64,000 bases of DNA from Diphasiastrum complanatum. Taxonomy: Eukaryota; Streptophyta; Lycopodiopsida; Lycopodiales; Lycopodiaceae. The stretch is from NCBI GenBank assembly GCA_029204225.1, contig CM055106.1, forward strand, positions 34,568,361-34,632,360, in the 5' to 3' direction. A program made the translations under genes and the position numbers. Under the pieces are notes generated by a model. The model saw nothing but the letters and a program-made list of their open reading frames with translations, was not told the DNA's origin and did not search any database. This document shows positions 49,951 through 60,363 of the stretch, in pieces; position 1 is the stretch's first letter; each line of letters opens with the position of its first letter.

Positions 49951-50583
49951 GATTAGAGGGAGATATCATTGTTTATTCCGTGACATGCCTACTACACTCA
50001 GAGCACTCATGGGATACGAGGACTCTCGCTGTGTTGCACTTATGGTGTTGATGCGCCAAATTATGTACCAGTCAGCTCACCAGCCACATCCTAGCTCTCA
50101 GGCTCAGATTACGTCTTTCTTCACCAGGAGACGGACACGGCCCGACGACGACGACGACATACCACCTCACCGATGTTAGAGACAGTGTATCACTCATAGT
50201 CATGCAGCAGTTCACACTTCTCGCCTTGTTATGAGAGCGCACAATTTTCACCCTCCTAGATGACGTCAGCGACGGTCCATACCTCCTGATATAGCTCGTA
50301 TTACGTCTTTTCTCAGCAGCAGCACTATTTGACACTATTTGATACTACTCTACTCTACTCCTGACAACTATTCTTGCTCCCACTTATGGACAGTTGGCAG
50401 TTTGTAGTTAACAGTTATATTACTCATTTCTCTTTTATGCATAGTTTTTTCTTGGAGACTTTTATATACGCTCCCATGGTTTTCACATACTTGACGTGTA
50501 CTCCTTTTGGTCTTGGTCTTATATGCCTTTTGGCATGGAAAAGACATTAATAAAGCTTTCTTTCTCTCTCTCTCTCTCTCTCT

Positions 50584-52682
50584 TATTCATAGGTTATGGG
50601 GTGGAGCTTAGGTGTTGATACTATGCTTCTACTTGGTTGGGTGGTTTGGCTCCCATGTTCCCTTTTGAGTGTACTTGCTACGAACTTATGTAATCGTTTT
50701 GGCATGTTATAACCATTCGAGAGCGATAAATTGAGTTTTGCTACAGCTGAACAAGTGGGCTAGACATCAATTTTATGAGTAGAAGATATGTTGATTGTCT
50801 GATGACATTGTCGTAAGCTATACCAGCACAACAATAGAGTCAGGACAAGGGAGTCCAAGGAAGCAATGCACCATAAATTGTACATGTGCAACAAGGGAAC
50901 CACACAATGAATGAAGATGAAAGCTAGCCATTGGAAAACATGTCTCGAGCAAGTGGAACGGGTAGGTTTGTCACCCAAAATTGTATGAAGGCAAAGCATT
51001 GAAGCACAACAACAAAAAAAGACACCATACTCAAAGCAACAACTCATCCCAATGATTATAGCAAGATAATGCTATGCAACATCTTATGCAATTACTAGGT
51101 GGAAACATTTGCATCCCTCAAAATGGAGAGGGGTTTACGTCAATACCTTCTAGATATTTGTTTGCTTGCTTTAGCTTTAACAAAGAGATATATGAACATT
51201 CCATAAATGTTGTCGATTTACAAAGCTTCTTACATCACTACAATAGAGAAAGAGTGAATTACGATAGAGCTTCATGATTAAAACAAACACATGATGCTGA
51301 GAAGTTGATAGGGACACGTACAATCCCTAGCACATACCCCTTATTAAAAAAAATTATAGGAAATCTTAATGATACAAGGAGGAGTAGAATAAAGGTTGCA
51401 AAATCACAAAAGGAGATCAAAGAATGCAAGCAAGAAGACAATAAGCATTCTTAACAACAATGATTGAAACATGAGCATGCATAGATGAGGACCCATAGAT
51501 AGCAAGAGTAAATGCAAAAATTGCAATTTGAAGGGCTTATGAGGCTTGTACTATAAATGGCGATATTGTTGTGAATGAAAATTAGAGAACTTGCAATGAA
51601 GAAGTGGCAAGAAAACACCATCGGAGATTTAGAGCATGTTGGACTAGTACGTTCCTGAACGTATTGTACAGAATGAACAATACATTTTTGGGCAAAACGT
51701 ACTTCTGAGGACTGGAGTTTGGACAATACCTTGAATGTACTCTTTATGTGTTTACGACATCAAAGATCTTCAAGTATCTTGAGATTTTTGGAACTATGCT
51801 TTGCGGTGAGCCCATTTAGCAACCAGTCCAAGATGTGGGTTGAGTATGTTTGTTAGTGCTTGAGTTAGTGATAGCCAACAAGCTACCAGAGTGGTCAAGC
51901 TGACCACTTTGTAGAATAGTAGCTAGTAGGGAAGCTAAATAATAGAACGAGGTGATAGGTCTAGCAACAAAGAAGATGCCAAGCCTTATAGGACTTAACA
52001 ATTGTTTGGAAAGAAGAAAGCCAAGAGTTCAGCTCAAGTGAAAGAGGGAGCTTGCACTCCCCCGGAATGCTTATGTATTTATTTTTTTGGCAATATGGTA
52101 TTCAAATTGCAGCAAAATTTATGGGGAATTCAATTATATCTTTTTCAAAATATATTATGCTCTGCAGAAGCCAAATTTGGGTGAATACTAGGCATTTCTG
52201 ATTTAGTAATTGACTGATTCCTGATGTGCTAATTCACTGATCAATGCATCTCAAGTCGACAGTGAAAATTTTAGCATTTGGGAATATTGACCTCAATGAA
52301 ATAGACTGTGTATGTGTGTATATCTAGTAAGTTGGTTTGTATACATTTTTGAAATTGATAAGTGGGGTAAGCTATCCCGTTGTGTATGAATCTGGTGGAG
52401 AGTCTAGACCTTGTGTTGGGTTGAGGTTGTGAAGAATAGTATAAAATGTCTTTCTATGTTCACTTTGGGGGCTATGCTCATGTTATTCCATTGTAAATAT
52501 TTGAGGTATGTGAATTGAGCACATTACCTTGTAGAATAGGTCGAGTTTGAGTTAGGTAGATGTAGATGTGTAAGCATGCAAAATGTTAGGTGGCATGCAA
52601 AGTTAGGTAGAATGTAACTAGTAAAATTCTACACTTGTCTAGTCAATCTAGGAAATAGATATCCAATTCTTGCCACATCATG
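50584..52682. other. RPC5 intron 2 (presumed) or intergenic; no exon found
   Basis: AT-rich. No RPC5 continuation seen. One decayed coding-like stretch lies at 51010-51455. The right end (about 52560-52687) is probably the outer part of the Copia-H 5' LTR, which Gypsy-E split. Confidence 0.45.
51010..51455 (+). pseudogene. Decayed coding sequence, unidentified
   Basis: 51074-51277 reads MQHLMQLLGGNICIPQNGEG, SIPSRYLFACFSFNKEIYEH and NVVDLQSFLHHYNRERVNYD. After a stop and a frame change it continues THDAEKLIGTRTIPSTYPLL and RRSRIKVAKSQKEIKECKQE to a stop at about 51455. The register of polar and hydrophobic residues looks like a real protein. I do not recognise it, and it is not RPC5. Confidence 0.35.
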
Positions 52683-52687
52683 CATGT

Positions 52688-53123
52688 AGTTATGATCAAA
52701 ATCTCAGGTGTTGAATCAATGAAGCATAAAAGACAGCAATAGACTAAAGCCCTACAAGCAATAGACAAGACAATAGGTTCTCCCACGAAGAGCCCAAGCA
52801 ATACCAATCAATAATCTGAAAAATGAGTGTACAAATGCCCCGATAAATACGCTACCAATGAACCCTAAAATAGGAACTCAAAAGTAAAGGGAGGGAAAAT
52901 AGTGCGCCCTCCACATATAACCATATAATAAGGGCCCAAGGCCAGTCAATGTCATAAAAAAGGACCCAGTGCGGGTCATAAGCATATAAAAAGGCTCTGG
53001 GGCCTGTACATGACTAATATAAAATGCGTAACCAGAAATATACATAACCAACAGTAAATGTAAAGAGGCCTGCGGAATATATGTGGAGTAGCCCAGTAGG
53101 CCTGTATCCTGTAGTCCGTAACT
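52688..53123 (-). repeat. Gypsy-E 3' LTR
   Basis: Plus strand AGTTATGATCAAAAT...GTAGTCCGTAACT. AGTTA/TAACT termini. Confidence 0.92.
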
Positions 53124-53199
53124 CTCCCTGGCTATAAAGAACATTGCCCCCAATGTAGGCAAAATAAGATAAGAACCAGTGCCCGAGAAAAATATTGCA

Positions 53200-55218
53200 T
53201 CAAGATATCCCATCTGAGAAAGGAACATCAAGAGAAGCCGGAGCATCCCGAGAAGCAATGGTAGCTGCAAGTGATCGAGCCTGATCAGCCAGGATAGGGG
53301 TATGATAAAAAACATCAATGGGCTCCCAAGTAGCCTCCTCGATAGGACGACCATCCCACTGGACCAAAAACTGAACCTGCCGATGGCGACGACTATGCAA
53401 TAAGCGCACCTGTAAAATAGCAGCTGGCAAGAATGGAAAAAGCTCTGGATCTGTAGGAAATGAGGAATCTCGAGGAGCATCATCCTCAATAGCAGCACGT
53501 AATAAACTGACATGAAAGATATCACAAGCCCGTGTAGCAGCAGGTAACTCAAGACGATATGTAACTGGACTGAGGTGCTCAAGGATCTGAAAAGGCCCAT
53601 AATAGCGCGGCGCAAGCTTCTCAGTAGAAGCAAGACCCTGTACAAAACGATGGCGAGCAAAGCGTAACCGGAGAAAAACAGTTTTTCCCTCTGCAAACTC
53701 AACATGGCGCCGATGACGATCAACAATGGTCCTGTACCGCTGCTGAATATGCTGTAAATGAGTAGCAGCTCTAGTAATAATCTCCCGAGCACTCGAAAGA
53801 TAAGATGAAATAGTAACAGGTGCATCATCTGGAGGAGCAGGTATACCGGGTAGAACTGGTGAGTATCCATGAGCAAGCAGGAAAGGAGAAACACCTGTGC
53901 TGGAACTAACAGAACTGTTATAACTATACTCAGCCAAACATAAATGCTGATCCCAATCACGACCAAAAGGAGAAACATAATGTCGTAAATTATCCTCCAA
54001 TACCCGGTTAATAACCTCAGACTGACCATCCACAGAAGAATGATAAGCAGTGCCCATAAGTATCCTAACATCCAAGATACGCATAAGCTCTGTCCAAAAA
54101 CCTGATGTAAACTTGGTATCCCGATCAGTAAGTATAGATCGTGGGAGACCATGTAAGCGGAAAATCTTAGAAATAAATATACGACCACACTGCTCTGCTG
54201 TAATAGTACGTCTGACTGGTATGAAATGAGCTTGTTTAGAAAACTTATCAACTACCACCAAACAAGAATCATGACCACGTTGAGTACGGGGAAGACCTAA
54301 AATGAAGTCCATAGATATATCAGTCCACTGGCGTGAAGGAATAGGCCAACTTTGAAGGAGACCGCCAGGTTTTTCACGGGAATACTTGTTACGAAGGCAA
54401 AAATCACAAGTATGAATAAGGTGGGAAAGCTCACGCTTCATGGAAGGCCAATAAAAATGTTCTTTCAAACGGAACAAGGACTTCTGAAAACCAAAATGGC
54501 CACCAACAGGAGAGGAATGGGCATCATCAAGGAGCTGTGGATGTATGTTGAGAGTGTTGGGAATACGTAACGAACCATAGTGAAACAAACGATGATTAAC
54601 AATGGAATAAACCTGGTGAGGGTGAGAGGAAGGACGAGAGGCAGACGACATAACATCACGAAAGTCTGGACATGTGGCATAAGCCTGAGGAAGATCATCA
54701 TACCAAGAGTGGGGAGACGTAACAAGACTGTAAGTAAGAGCAGGTAAACGAGACAAAGCATCAGCAACAGCGTTACTTTTACCAGGCTTATAATGAATAT
54801 CAAAATGAAAGGACTGTAAAAACTGAAGCCAACGGTACTGACGATCACTAAGATCCTTTTGTGTATACAAATAACGAAGTGACTGGTGATCAGTAAAAAC
54901 ATCAAACGGAACACGATACAGATAATGACGCCACTTCTTTAAAGCAAAAATGATAGCAAGCAACTCTTTTTCATGAGTGGAATAGCGCTGCTCATACGAA
55001 CGAAGACGACGGGATTCATATGCAGTAACACACTGACGCTGACGTAACAAAGCACCTAGTCCTGTGGAACTAGCATCAGTCTCAACAGCAAAACGCTGGG
55101 AAAAATCTGGAAGACATAAAACAGGGGTAGTGGTAAGCTTAACCTTCAAAGTATCAAAAGCTGATTGACATGCGGGAGTCCAAGCAAACGAAGTTTCCTT
55201 TTTCAACAGAGCATGCAA
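53200..55218 (-). CDS. Gypsy-E RNase H, integrase and chromodomain
   Basis: An uninterrupted 672-codon frame. Residues 1-40 are the end of RT/connection. RNase H spans about 40-150 ([26 protein letters not shown]). The H2C2 zinc finger is at about 234-274 ([10 protein letters not shown]...CDFCLRNK). The integrase core has D304 (MDFILGLP), D365 (LTDRDTKF) and E401 (DGQSEV), a D-60-D-35-E spacing. The C-terminal domain leads to a chromodomain at about 602-640 ([20 protein letters not shown]), which in chromoviruses is thought to steer integration to chromatin marks. The first ATG is inside the deletion joint, so translation would need readthrough or frameshift from the upstream frame. The integrase looks intact, but the polyprotein lacks a functional RT. 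Confidence 0.9.
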   Translation of the reverse strand: MHALLKKETSFAWTPACQSAFDTLKVKLTTTPVLCLPDFSQRFAVETDASSTGLGALLRQRQCVTAYESRRLRSYEQRYSTHEKELLAIIFALKKWRHYLYRVPFDVFTDHQSLRYLYTQKDLSDRQYRWLQFLQSFHFDIHYKPGKSNAVADALSRLPALTYSLVTSPHSWYDDLPQAYATCPDFRDVMSSASRPSSHPHQVYSIVNHRLFHYGSLRIPNTLNIHPQLLDDAHSSPVGGHFGFQKSLFRLKEHFYWPSMKRELSHLIHTCDFCLRNKYSREKPGGLLQSWPIPSRQWTDISMDFILGLPRTQRGHDSCLVVVDKFSKQAHFIPVRRTITAEQCGRIFISKIFRLHGLPRSILTDRDTKFTSGFWTELMRILDVRILMGTAYHSSVDGQSEVINRVLEDNLRHYVSPFGRDWDQHLCLAEYSYNSSVSSSTGVSPFLLAHGYSPVLPGIPAPPDDAPVTISSYLSSAREIITRAATHLQHIQQRYRTIVDRHRRHVEFAEGKTVFLRLRFARHRFVQGLASTEKLAPRYYGPFQILEHLSPVTYRLELPAATRACDIFHVSLLRAAIEDDAPRDSSFPTDPELFPFLPAAILQVRLLHSRRHRQVQFLVQWDGRPIEEATWEPIDVFYHTPILADQARSLAATIASRDAPASLDVPFSDGIS

Positions 55219-57276
55219 AGGAGATGCAAGAGATAGGGTACTGATTACGGATAGTAAGTTTATTTAAAGCACGATAATCAATACATAGACGTTTAGTACC
55301 ATCCTTCTTATCAACAAGTAAAACAGGAGCACCAAAAGGACTGCGCTAGGAACAATAAGGCCTTGACGTAATAAATCAGACACCTGACGTTGGACTTCCT
55401 CGCGCTCAACAATAGACATACGAAAAGGAGGACGAGAAGGAGGTGATGCAGAGGAAACAAGGTCTATATGGTGGTTGACATCTCGTAAAGGTGGTAACTG
55501 AGTCGGCTCTCTAAAAACATGCTCAAATTCACGCAATAGTTCAGAAAATACCTGTGGCAAAGGTGGTGCATCCGCAATAGGCTGAACTGGCTGAACAGAA
55601 AGAATAGCCGCACAGTGGGCCTTCGGGAGGCTCCGTATGAACTGCTTCCCGGAAATAAGCTGATAGTCCTGCCGAGAATCAATACCGGAAAATATATGCT
55701 GAGTACCATCATGAGAGAATGTCAATGTCTGCTGCTGGAGGTCTACTGTAACCGCACCAAGGGATGCAAACCAATCAGCACCGAGGATAAGATCGTACCG
55801 TGTAAGTGGAATAATATGAAAATCTGCCTGACCAAGGAAGTCTCCAATCCGATATGAAAGCTGCTGATACATCTGCGTGCTAGGAAAAGAGTGTGCGCTG
55901 GCAACCTCAACATGCAGGGGATGAGGCGTAGTGACTGGCATAGCACGAATGCGTGTAGTAATATGATTGCTGAGAAACGAGTGAGTGCTACCCGTGTCAA
56001 CAAGGGCAATAAACTCACGACCAGTGATACGTACGTGAAGACGGATATGGCGTGGACCCGGCTTACCGGCCCAAGTAGCATAAGCAAGCTGAGCATGGCA
56101 TACAGCTAGATTAGGGGGATCAGGAACAGGCTCAGTGGGTGTGGCAAACTGATCAACAGGTGGGTCATCATCAAGAATATGAAGGCATATGGCAGAATTA
56201 GGACTATCATCAGGTGTGTCAGCATCATGGAAATAGACGGCAGTAGCAGTGGCAGGCTGTCGGCAATCATGGGCGATATGATCAGGACTCTTACAGTTGA
56301 AACATAAGCGCTCTTGACGGATCTCAGACATCTCAGGTTGTGAGTAGCGACGAACAAAAACAGGACGAGGAGAAAAAGGAGGACGTGGTGCAGAAGGAAG
56401 AGTGGATGAAGGTGAACTGACAGATGTGGGACTAGCAGAGGATGGAGAGGAAAAAATAGGAGGTGTGAAAGGACGCGAAGGACGAGAAACAGAGGAAGAG
56501 ATGGGAGAGTACTTGTGCTGCAGTGTGGTAGCAAGGGAGATGGCGTGAGAAAGAGTGAGTGGAAAAAAAGAAAAAACATCATATCTGAGTGCACCTCGTA
56601 GACCAGCAACGTAGCGAGAGATGAGCTCTAATGTAGAAATATTTGGGAATAGATAGGAAAGCTCTGTAAACCGTGTTGTATAAGCAGCCAAGTCACCAGT
56701 ATGAGATAAACTGCGAAAGATGTCACGCTGTCGAATAAGCCACTGAGGATCAATCATCGCTAGGCGGAGTGCTGTCATAAACTCTGTCCAACTAGCAAGG
56801 CCAGGGTGTGAAGCCGTCTGGCGAAACATGTGCCACCAAGTAGCAACACGGCGCTCCAAATGTAAAGCAGCCAAATGTATCCGCTGAATGTCAGTCTTAG
56901 GAAACATAAGGAAGTAGGTCTCAAGCTTAGAATACCAATTCTCGAGTTCATTCCCATCGGATGACCCAGAATACACAGTAAGCTGAACCTTATCCTTAAA
57001 GTCTCGTGGCAAAGGACCAGAAGATGAAGGAGTCTCGGGTGGTGGAAATGTACGCTGTGGGGGAACAGGTGGAGATAGTGGAGAAACACTGGACTGTAAT
57101 GATAGTGTAGCAATCTGGGCAGAAAGAGCAGTGAACGTCTCTTGTAACTCCTGGCGTAAATCAGTGCGTACATCACTCATGGCTTCCCTAAGATGATCTC
57201 GGAATTCATGCCGTACTTCGTCAAGGTAAGTGGAAGACGGTATGCGAGACTCAGAAGATGTAGGGGAAGTATCCAT
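55219..57276 (-). CDS. Gypsy-E gag, protease and start of reverse transcriptase
   Basis: The ATG at 57276 ([15 protein letters not shown]) follows a leader. Gag has [40 protein letters not shown] and [20 protein letters not shown]. Next come a Ser/Pro-rich linker, the CCHC knuckle [14 protein letters not shown], the retropepsin [18 protein letters not shown], then [20 protein letters not shown], the start of RT. At about 55345 the frame shifts (VPS to AVLLVLL). In the other frame [20 protein letters not shown] continues to NQYP, where a deletion joins directly to the region just before LHALLKKE. Gag and protease look intact. Confidence 0.9.
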
Positions 57277-57966
57277 GGTCAAGGAATGCAGGAAGTGAAG
57301 AGAGTGTAAGAAAAGGTTAATATCGGAGGGAGCGGACTTTTGTCGTCACCCCAAATACGCTTTAGGTACACAAAAGACACTAAGAGCAAGAAAGGAAATG
57401 ACAAGAAAAGGTGTGGAAAGCAAGGAAAAACCAGCAAAGATACCTCTCGATAGAGCTCCAAGCTTGTGCGAAGAGCTGGCTGGAAAATGTGACCACAAGG
57501 AGAATGAAAGTGGGCGCTGGACAGCCTCCAATTAATGCTGAAAATATGGCTGGAAATCTGTGGAAAACATGATGAAATAGGGCGATGGACAGCCTCCAAT
57601 CAAAACTGAAATATGGCTGAAACTCTGCTGGAACAATGGCTGAAAAATGTGATGAAGTAGGGCGCTGGACAGCCTCCAATCAATGCTGAAAAGATGGCTG
57701 GGAATCCTCTCCCTGAATCAAATGGAGGATTCAAAAAAAAATGAGGGAAAAGGATTTGGAACTCGTGCGCCGGAAATAATCTGCCCAAAATTTTATTTTT
57801 TATTTTTTTTCCGGCCGCCAAATTTAGCGGAAGTACTCCTCCTCCAAACTGTGCTGAATGTTGCTGAAGCAAAGAGACGAAAGCCCTTAGCAAAGAGAGA
57901 AAAATCAGCAAGGAAAATGGGCACCCAATCAGAAAATCAGATCTGAAATTCAGCAATCAGGAAAGT
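57277..57966 (-). other. Gypsy-E leader with three imperfect repeats
   Basis: The phrase GCG(C/A)TGGACAGCCTCCAAT followed by AxxxTGAAAA-TATGGCTG recurs at about 57514, 57582 and 57662 (spacing 68 and 80 bp). Gypsy-D has two. No coding sequence. Confidence 0.75.
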
Positions 57967-57978
57967 GCTTTGATACCA
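57967..57978 (-). other. Gypsy-E primer-binding site
   Basis: Plus strand GCTTTGATACCA next to the LTR. The element strand reads TGGTATCAAAGC. Confidence 0.9.
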
Positions 57979-58414
57979 AGTTATCATCAAAATCTCAGGT
58001 ATTGAATCAATGAAGCATAAAAGACAGCAATAGACTAAAGCCCTACAAGCAATAGACAAGACAATAGGTTCTCCCACGAGGAGCCCAAGCAATACCAATC
58101 AATAATCTGAAAAATGAGTGTACAAATGCCCCTATAAATACCCTACCAATGAACCCTAAAATAGGAATTCAAAAGTAAAGGGAGGCAAAATGTGGAGGGA
58201 AAATAGTGCGCCCTCCACATATAACCATATAATAAGGGCCCAAGGCCAGTCAATGTCATAAAAAAGGACCCAGTGCGGGTCATAAGCATATAGAAAGGCT
58301 CTGGGGCCTGTACATGACTAATATAAAATTCATAACCAGAAATATACATAACCAACAGTAAATGTAAAGAGGCCTACGGAATATATGCAGAGTAGTATCC
58401 AGTAGTCCGTAACT
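57979..58414 (-). repeat. Gypsy-E 5' LTR
   Basis: Plus strand AGTTATCATC...CAGTAGTCCGTAACT. It differs from the 3' LTR by scattered substitutions and small indels, so the insertion is not brand new. Confidence 0.92.
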
Positions 58415-58419
58415 CATGT

Positions 58420-58636
58420 ACTTTGAGATGTGGATCTATGACCATTGATCACATGCAATTTCACCTTGGAACTCGAGCTTCATGATGAAGGGATTTTTGG
58501 ATGGTATTCCATATTGTGAATTTTGATGAGAATAGAGGATTCTCTCTCTACACGAGTGTTTTTGGTTGTACATTGTCTCTCTACATAAGATCCATTAAAG
58601 GTGTGTTGAGAAGTTCACACGTGTCCAAACTTCACA
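58420..58636 (+). repeat. Copia-H 5' LTR, right part
   Basis: Ends AAACTTCACA shortly before the PBS. It contains TTCACACGTGTCC near 58613 and short CT runs. The left part lies before 52688 and its start is not defined. Confidence 0.6.
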
Positions 58637-58639
58637 TGA

Positions 58640-58651
58640 TGGTATCAGAGC
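58640..58651 (+). other. Copia-H primer-binding site
   Basis: TGGTATCAGAGC, three bases after the LTR end. Confidence 0.88.
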
Positions 58652-59293
58652 TTTGCTGAGGTCAGTGTGCATTCATAGCTTGCTCAGTTCTTGAGAGGAA
58701 TTGCTTGCAGGAACTCGGATTTTGGAGAAGAATACAATCTCGATTGCAATCAAACTAATTTTGGATCATAGGTGGATCAAATCAAGCCTGATTGGCATCA
58801 AAAGAGACCTGTACGGGCTTGTAATTCCGCACGTGTGAGATCAGCCTATTTCACTTAGGTGGTATATCTCAAGTATTGAAAGGTATTGAAGTGTAGAATG
58901 TGTTGCTTGTGTTTCTAATCCAATTTGATTTGATTTTAGAAAGCATTAGGCAATCAAAGAGGTAGGGAGTGCACCCCATCTTGTGGGATTTGCCAAAGAG
59001 AGCACACATTTATTCAATCTCATCAAAAATTTTATTTTGTTGTCAATCATAGATAGAATTGATCTAGACAAGTTTTTAGGTCATAGCCACATCATTTCAC
59101 ATAAATGTAGTGTCTGAGTTGTATGTTAGATCCTAGAGTGTTTTCATCTTTTGAAACTCGTGGTAGAAGTTGACATCAAACTTTTTAGTGCTTCATCACT
59201 TGATAGAGGCTAGATCTAAACTCAAGTTGATTGATTCTTGTTGACATTCAATTCCACTTTTTTGTCATTACTAGAAAATCTCTCAAAGACAAC

Positions 59294-59583
59294 ATGTCTT
59301 CCTTGGGTTCAGTAATTTTGGCACATGGTGAGAGGTTAACATCTTCCAATTATGCTATTTGGAAGATAAGAATGGAATCATTATTGGATTATCAAGATGT
59401 AATGGACATTGTGTCAGGAGTTGAAGTTGAACCTGAAGCTCCTAATCAAGGTCAAGAGTTCAAGAAGAGATCCAAAATTGCTGTTCATGTTATAAAAATG
59501 AATGTGTCCAATGAAGTGTTAAAAGAAATTAGTTCTTTCACCACAACCAAGGAGGCTCCCTTAAGACAATTTATGAAGCAAAG
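59294..59583 (+). pseudogene. Copia-H gag N-terminus
   Basis: MSSLGSVILAHGERLTSSNY, AIWKIRMESLLDYQDVMDIV, KIAVHVIKMNVSNEVLKEIS and SFTTTKEAPLRQFMKQ. It is clearly the same gag type as Copia-A and F. Open up to the Copia-J insertion point. Confidence 0.82.
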
Positions 59584-59638
59584 TGTCAGAAATGGTGAAC
59601 TCCTGCAACTTTGTCGCAGCACGAACAAGACACGAAGG
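59584..59638 (+). repeat. Copia-J 5' LTR stub
   Basis: TGTCAGAAATGGTGAACTCC... to CACGAAGG matches 63575-63629 base for base as far as I can read, then breaks off. Confidence 0.88.
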
Positions 59639-60363
59639 GCATCTGGTCGGTGACCGAGCTCTCAGAGGTGCAGCCTCCAGAGGGAGACCCGAGGAGAGCT
59701 GAATGGATCAGAAAGGATGAGTGCGCAATGGCGATCATCGTTTCGTCCATAAATGAAGATTTACTCATGCAGATTGAAGACTGCGAAAGCAGCCATGCAA
59801 CGTGGGAAAGATTAACACAGAAGTATGAAGTGAGGACTGCAACTTCAGTCATGCACCTTCACAATCAGCTGCACTCCAGACGGTGGGATGGCAACCAGTT
59901 AGATCAGCATCTTGAGAAGATCAGAACGATCTTCGCTCATCTCGCTGCATCAGGACAGGAGTACCAGGTCCCAACACCACAGCAGCTAATGTACTTCATG
60001 AAATCTCTACCGACGTCCTATCAGCCGCGGAGAATGCTCATACTGAGTCTACCAGATATGACATTCGACAAAGCAGTCAGTCGTGTCGCTGATGAGAGAC
60101 TGATGAGAGACGAGGGAGAGGGAAGCAATGATCAAGAGAAGGCTCTCTTCACAAAAGGAAAGAAGAACAAAAACAAGCCAAGATTCGAGAAGATGAAGTC
60201 CTCGAATCAACAATCTTCTTCCTGCGATCACTACCACAAACCAGGCCATACGGCCAACCAATGCTGGTTCAATCCAGCAATACCTTGCATGCACTGCAAG
60301 AAGAAAGGTCATTCTGCATACGACTGCAGATTCAACTTGAAAAGGAAAAACAAAGCTGAATAG
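59639..60363 (+). pseudogene. Copia-J gag (N-terminally deleted)
   Basis: DECAMAIIVSSINEDLLMQI, ATWERLTQKYEVRTATSVMH, QLDQHLEKIRTIFAHLAASG and LPDMTFDKAVSRVADERLM are typical UBN2 gag. There are two zinc knuckles: CDHYHKPGHTANQC, whose second Cys is now Tyr, and the intact CMHCKKKGHSAYDC. TAG at 60361 ends the frame inside the gag-protease linker. Confidence 0.85.

Larger units (their letters stand above)
45685..50562 (+). mobile_element. LINE (non-LTR retrotransposon) bounded by TC tracts
   Basis: Contains ORF1 with coiled coil, an APE-type endonuclease, an RT with YVDD (48890-48901) and a C-terminal Cys/His motif. It is followed by a short hairpin (50523-50536) and AATAAA (about 50549). 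There are no LTRs. The 5' side begins after a TC run (45662-45684) and the 3' side ends in another TC run (50563-50583). About 4.9 kb suggests near full length. The L1-type ORF1 places it in the L1 superfamily. It lies in the same orientation as RPC5. Confidence 0.85.
52688..58414 (-). mobile_element. Gypsy-E, chromodomain element lacking the RT core
   Basis: 3' LTR 52688-53123 and 5' LTR 57979-58414, both 436 bp. PBS complement at 57967-57978, PPT complement after 53123. A perfect 5-bp target-site duplication CATGT lies at 52683-52687 and 58415-58419. Two open frames of 672 codons cover gag-protease-RT start and RT end-RNase H-integrase-chromodomain. The RT palm including YxDD is deleted at about 55220-55260. 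It is the same family as Gypsy-D. It is inserted in the 5' LTR of Copia-H. Confidence 0.93.
58415..59583 (+). mobile_element. Copia-H, 5' part only
   Basis: The right part of a 5' LTR (to 58636), a PBS at 58640-58651, a leader and the start of gag. It is split on the left by Gypsy-E and cut on the right by Copia-J at 59584. The gag and the TTCACACGTGT motif in the LTR place it in the Copia-A/F lineage. Confidence 0.75.

Noticed and set aside
52878-54251. 457-codon minus-strand Leu-rich frame that looks like a membrane protein
   Set aside because: It overlaps the Gypsy-E integrase/chromodomain frame in another register and runs into the LTR. The hydrophobicity is a frame artefact.
56106-56609. 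Leu/Phe-rich frame inside Gypsy-E gag
   Set aside because: Out-of-frame shadow of the Ser/Pro linker and zinc knuckle region.
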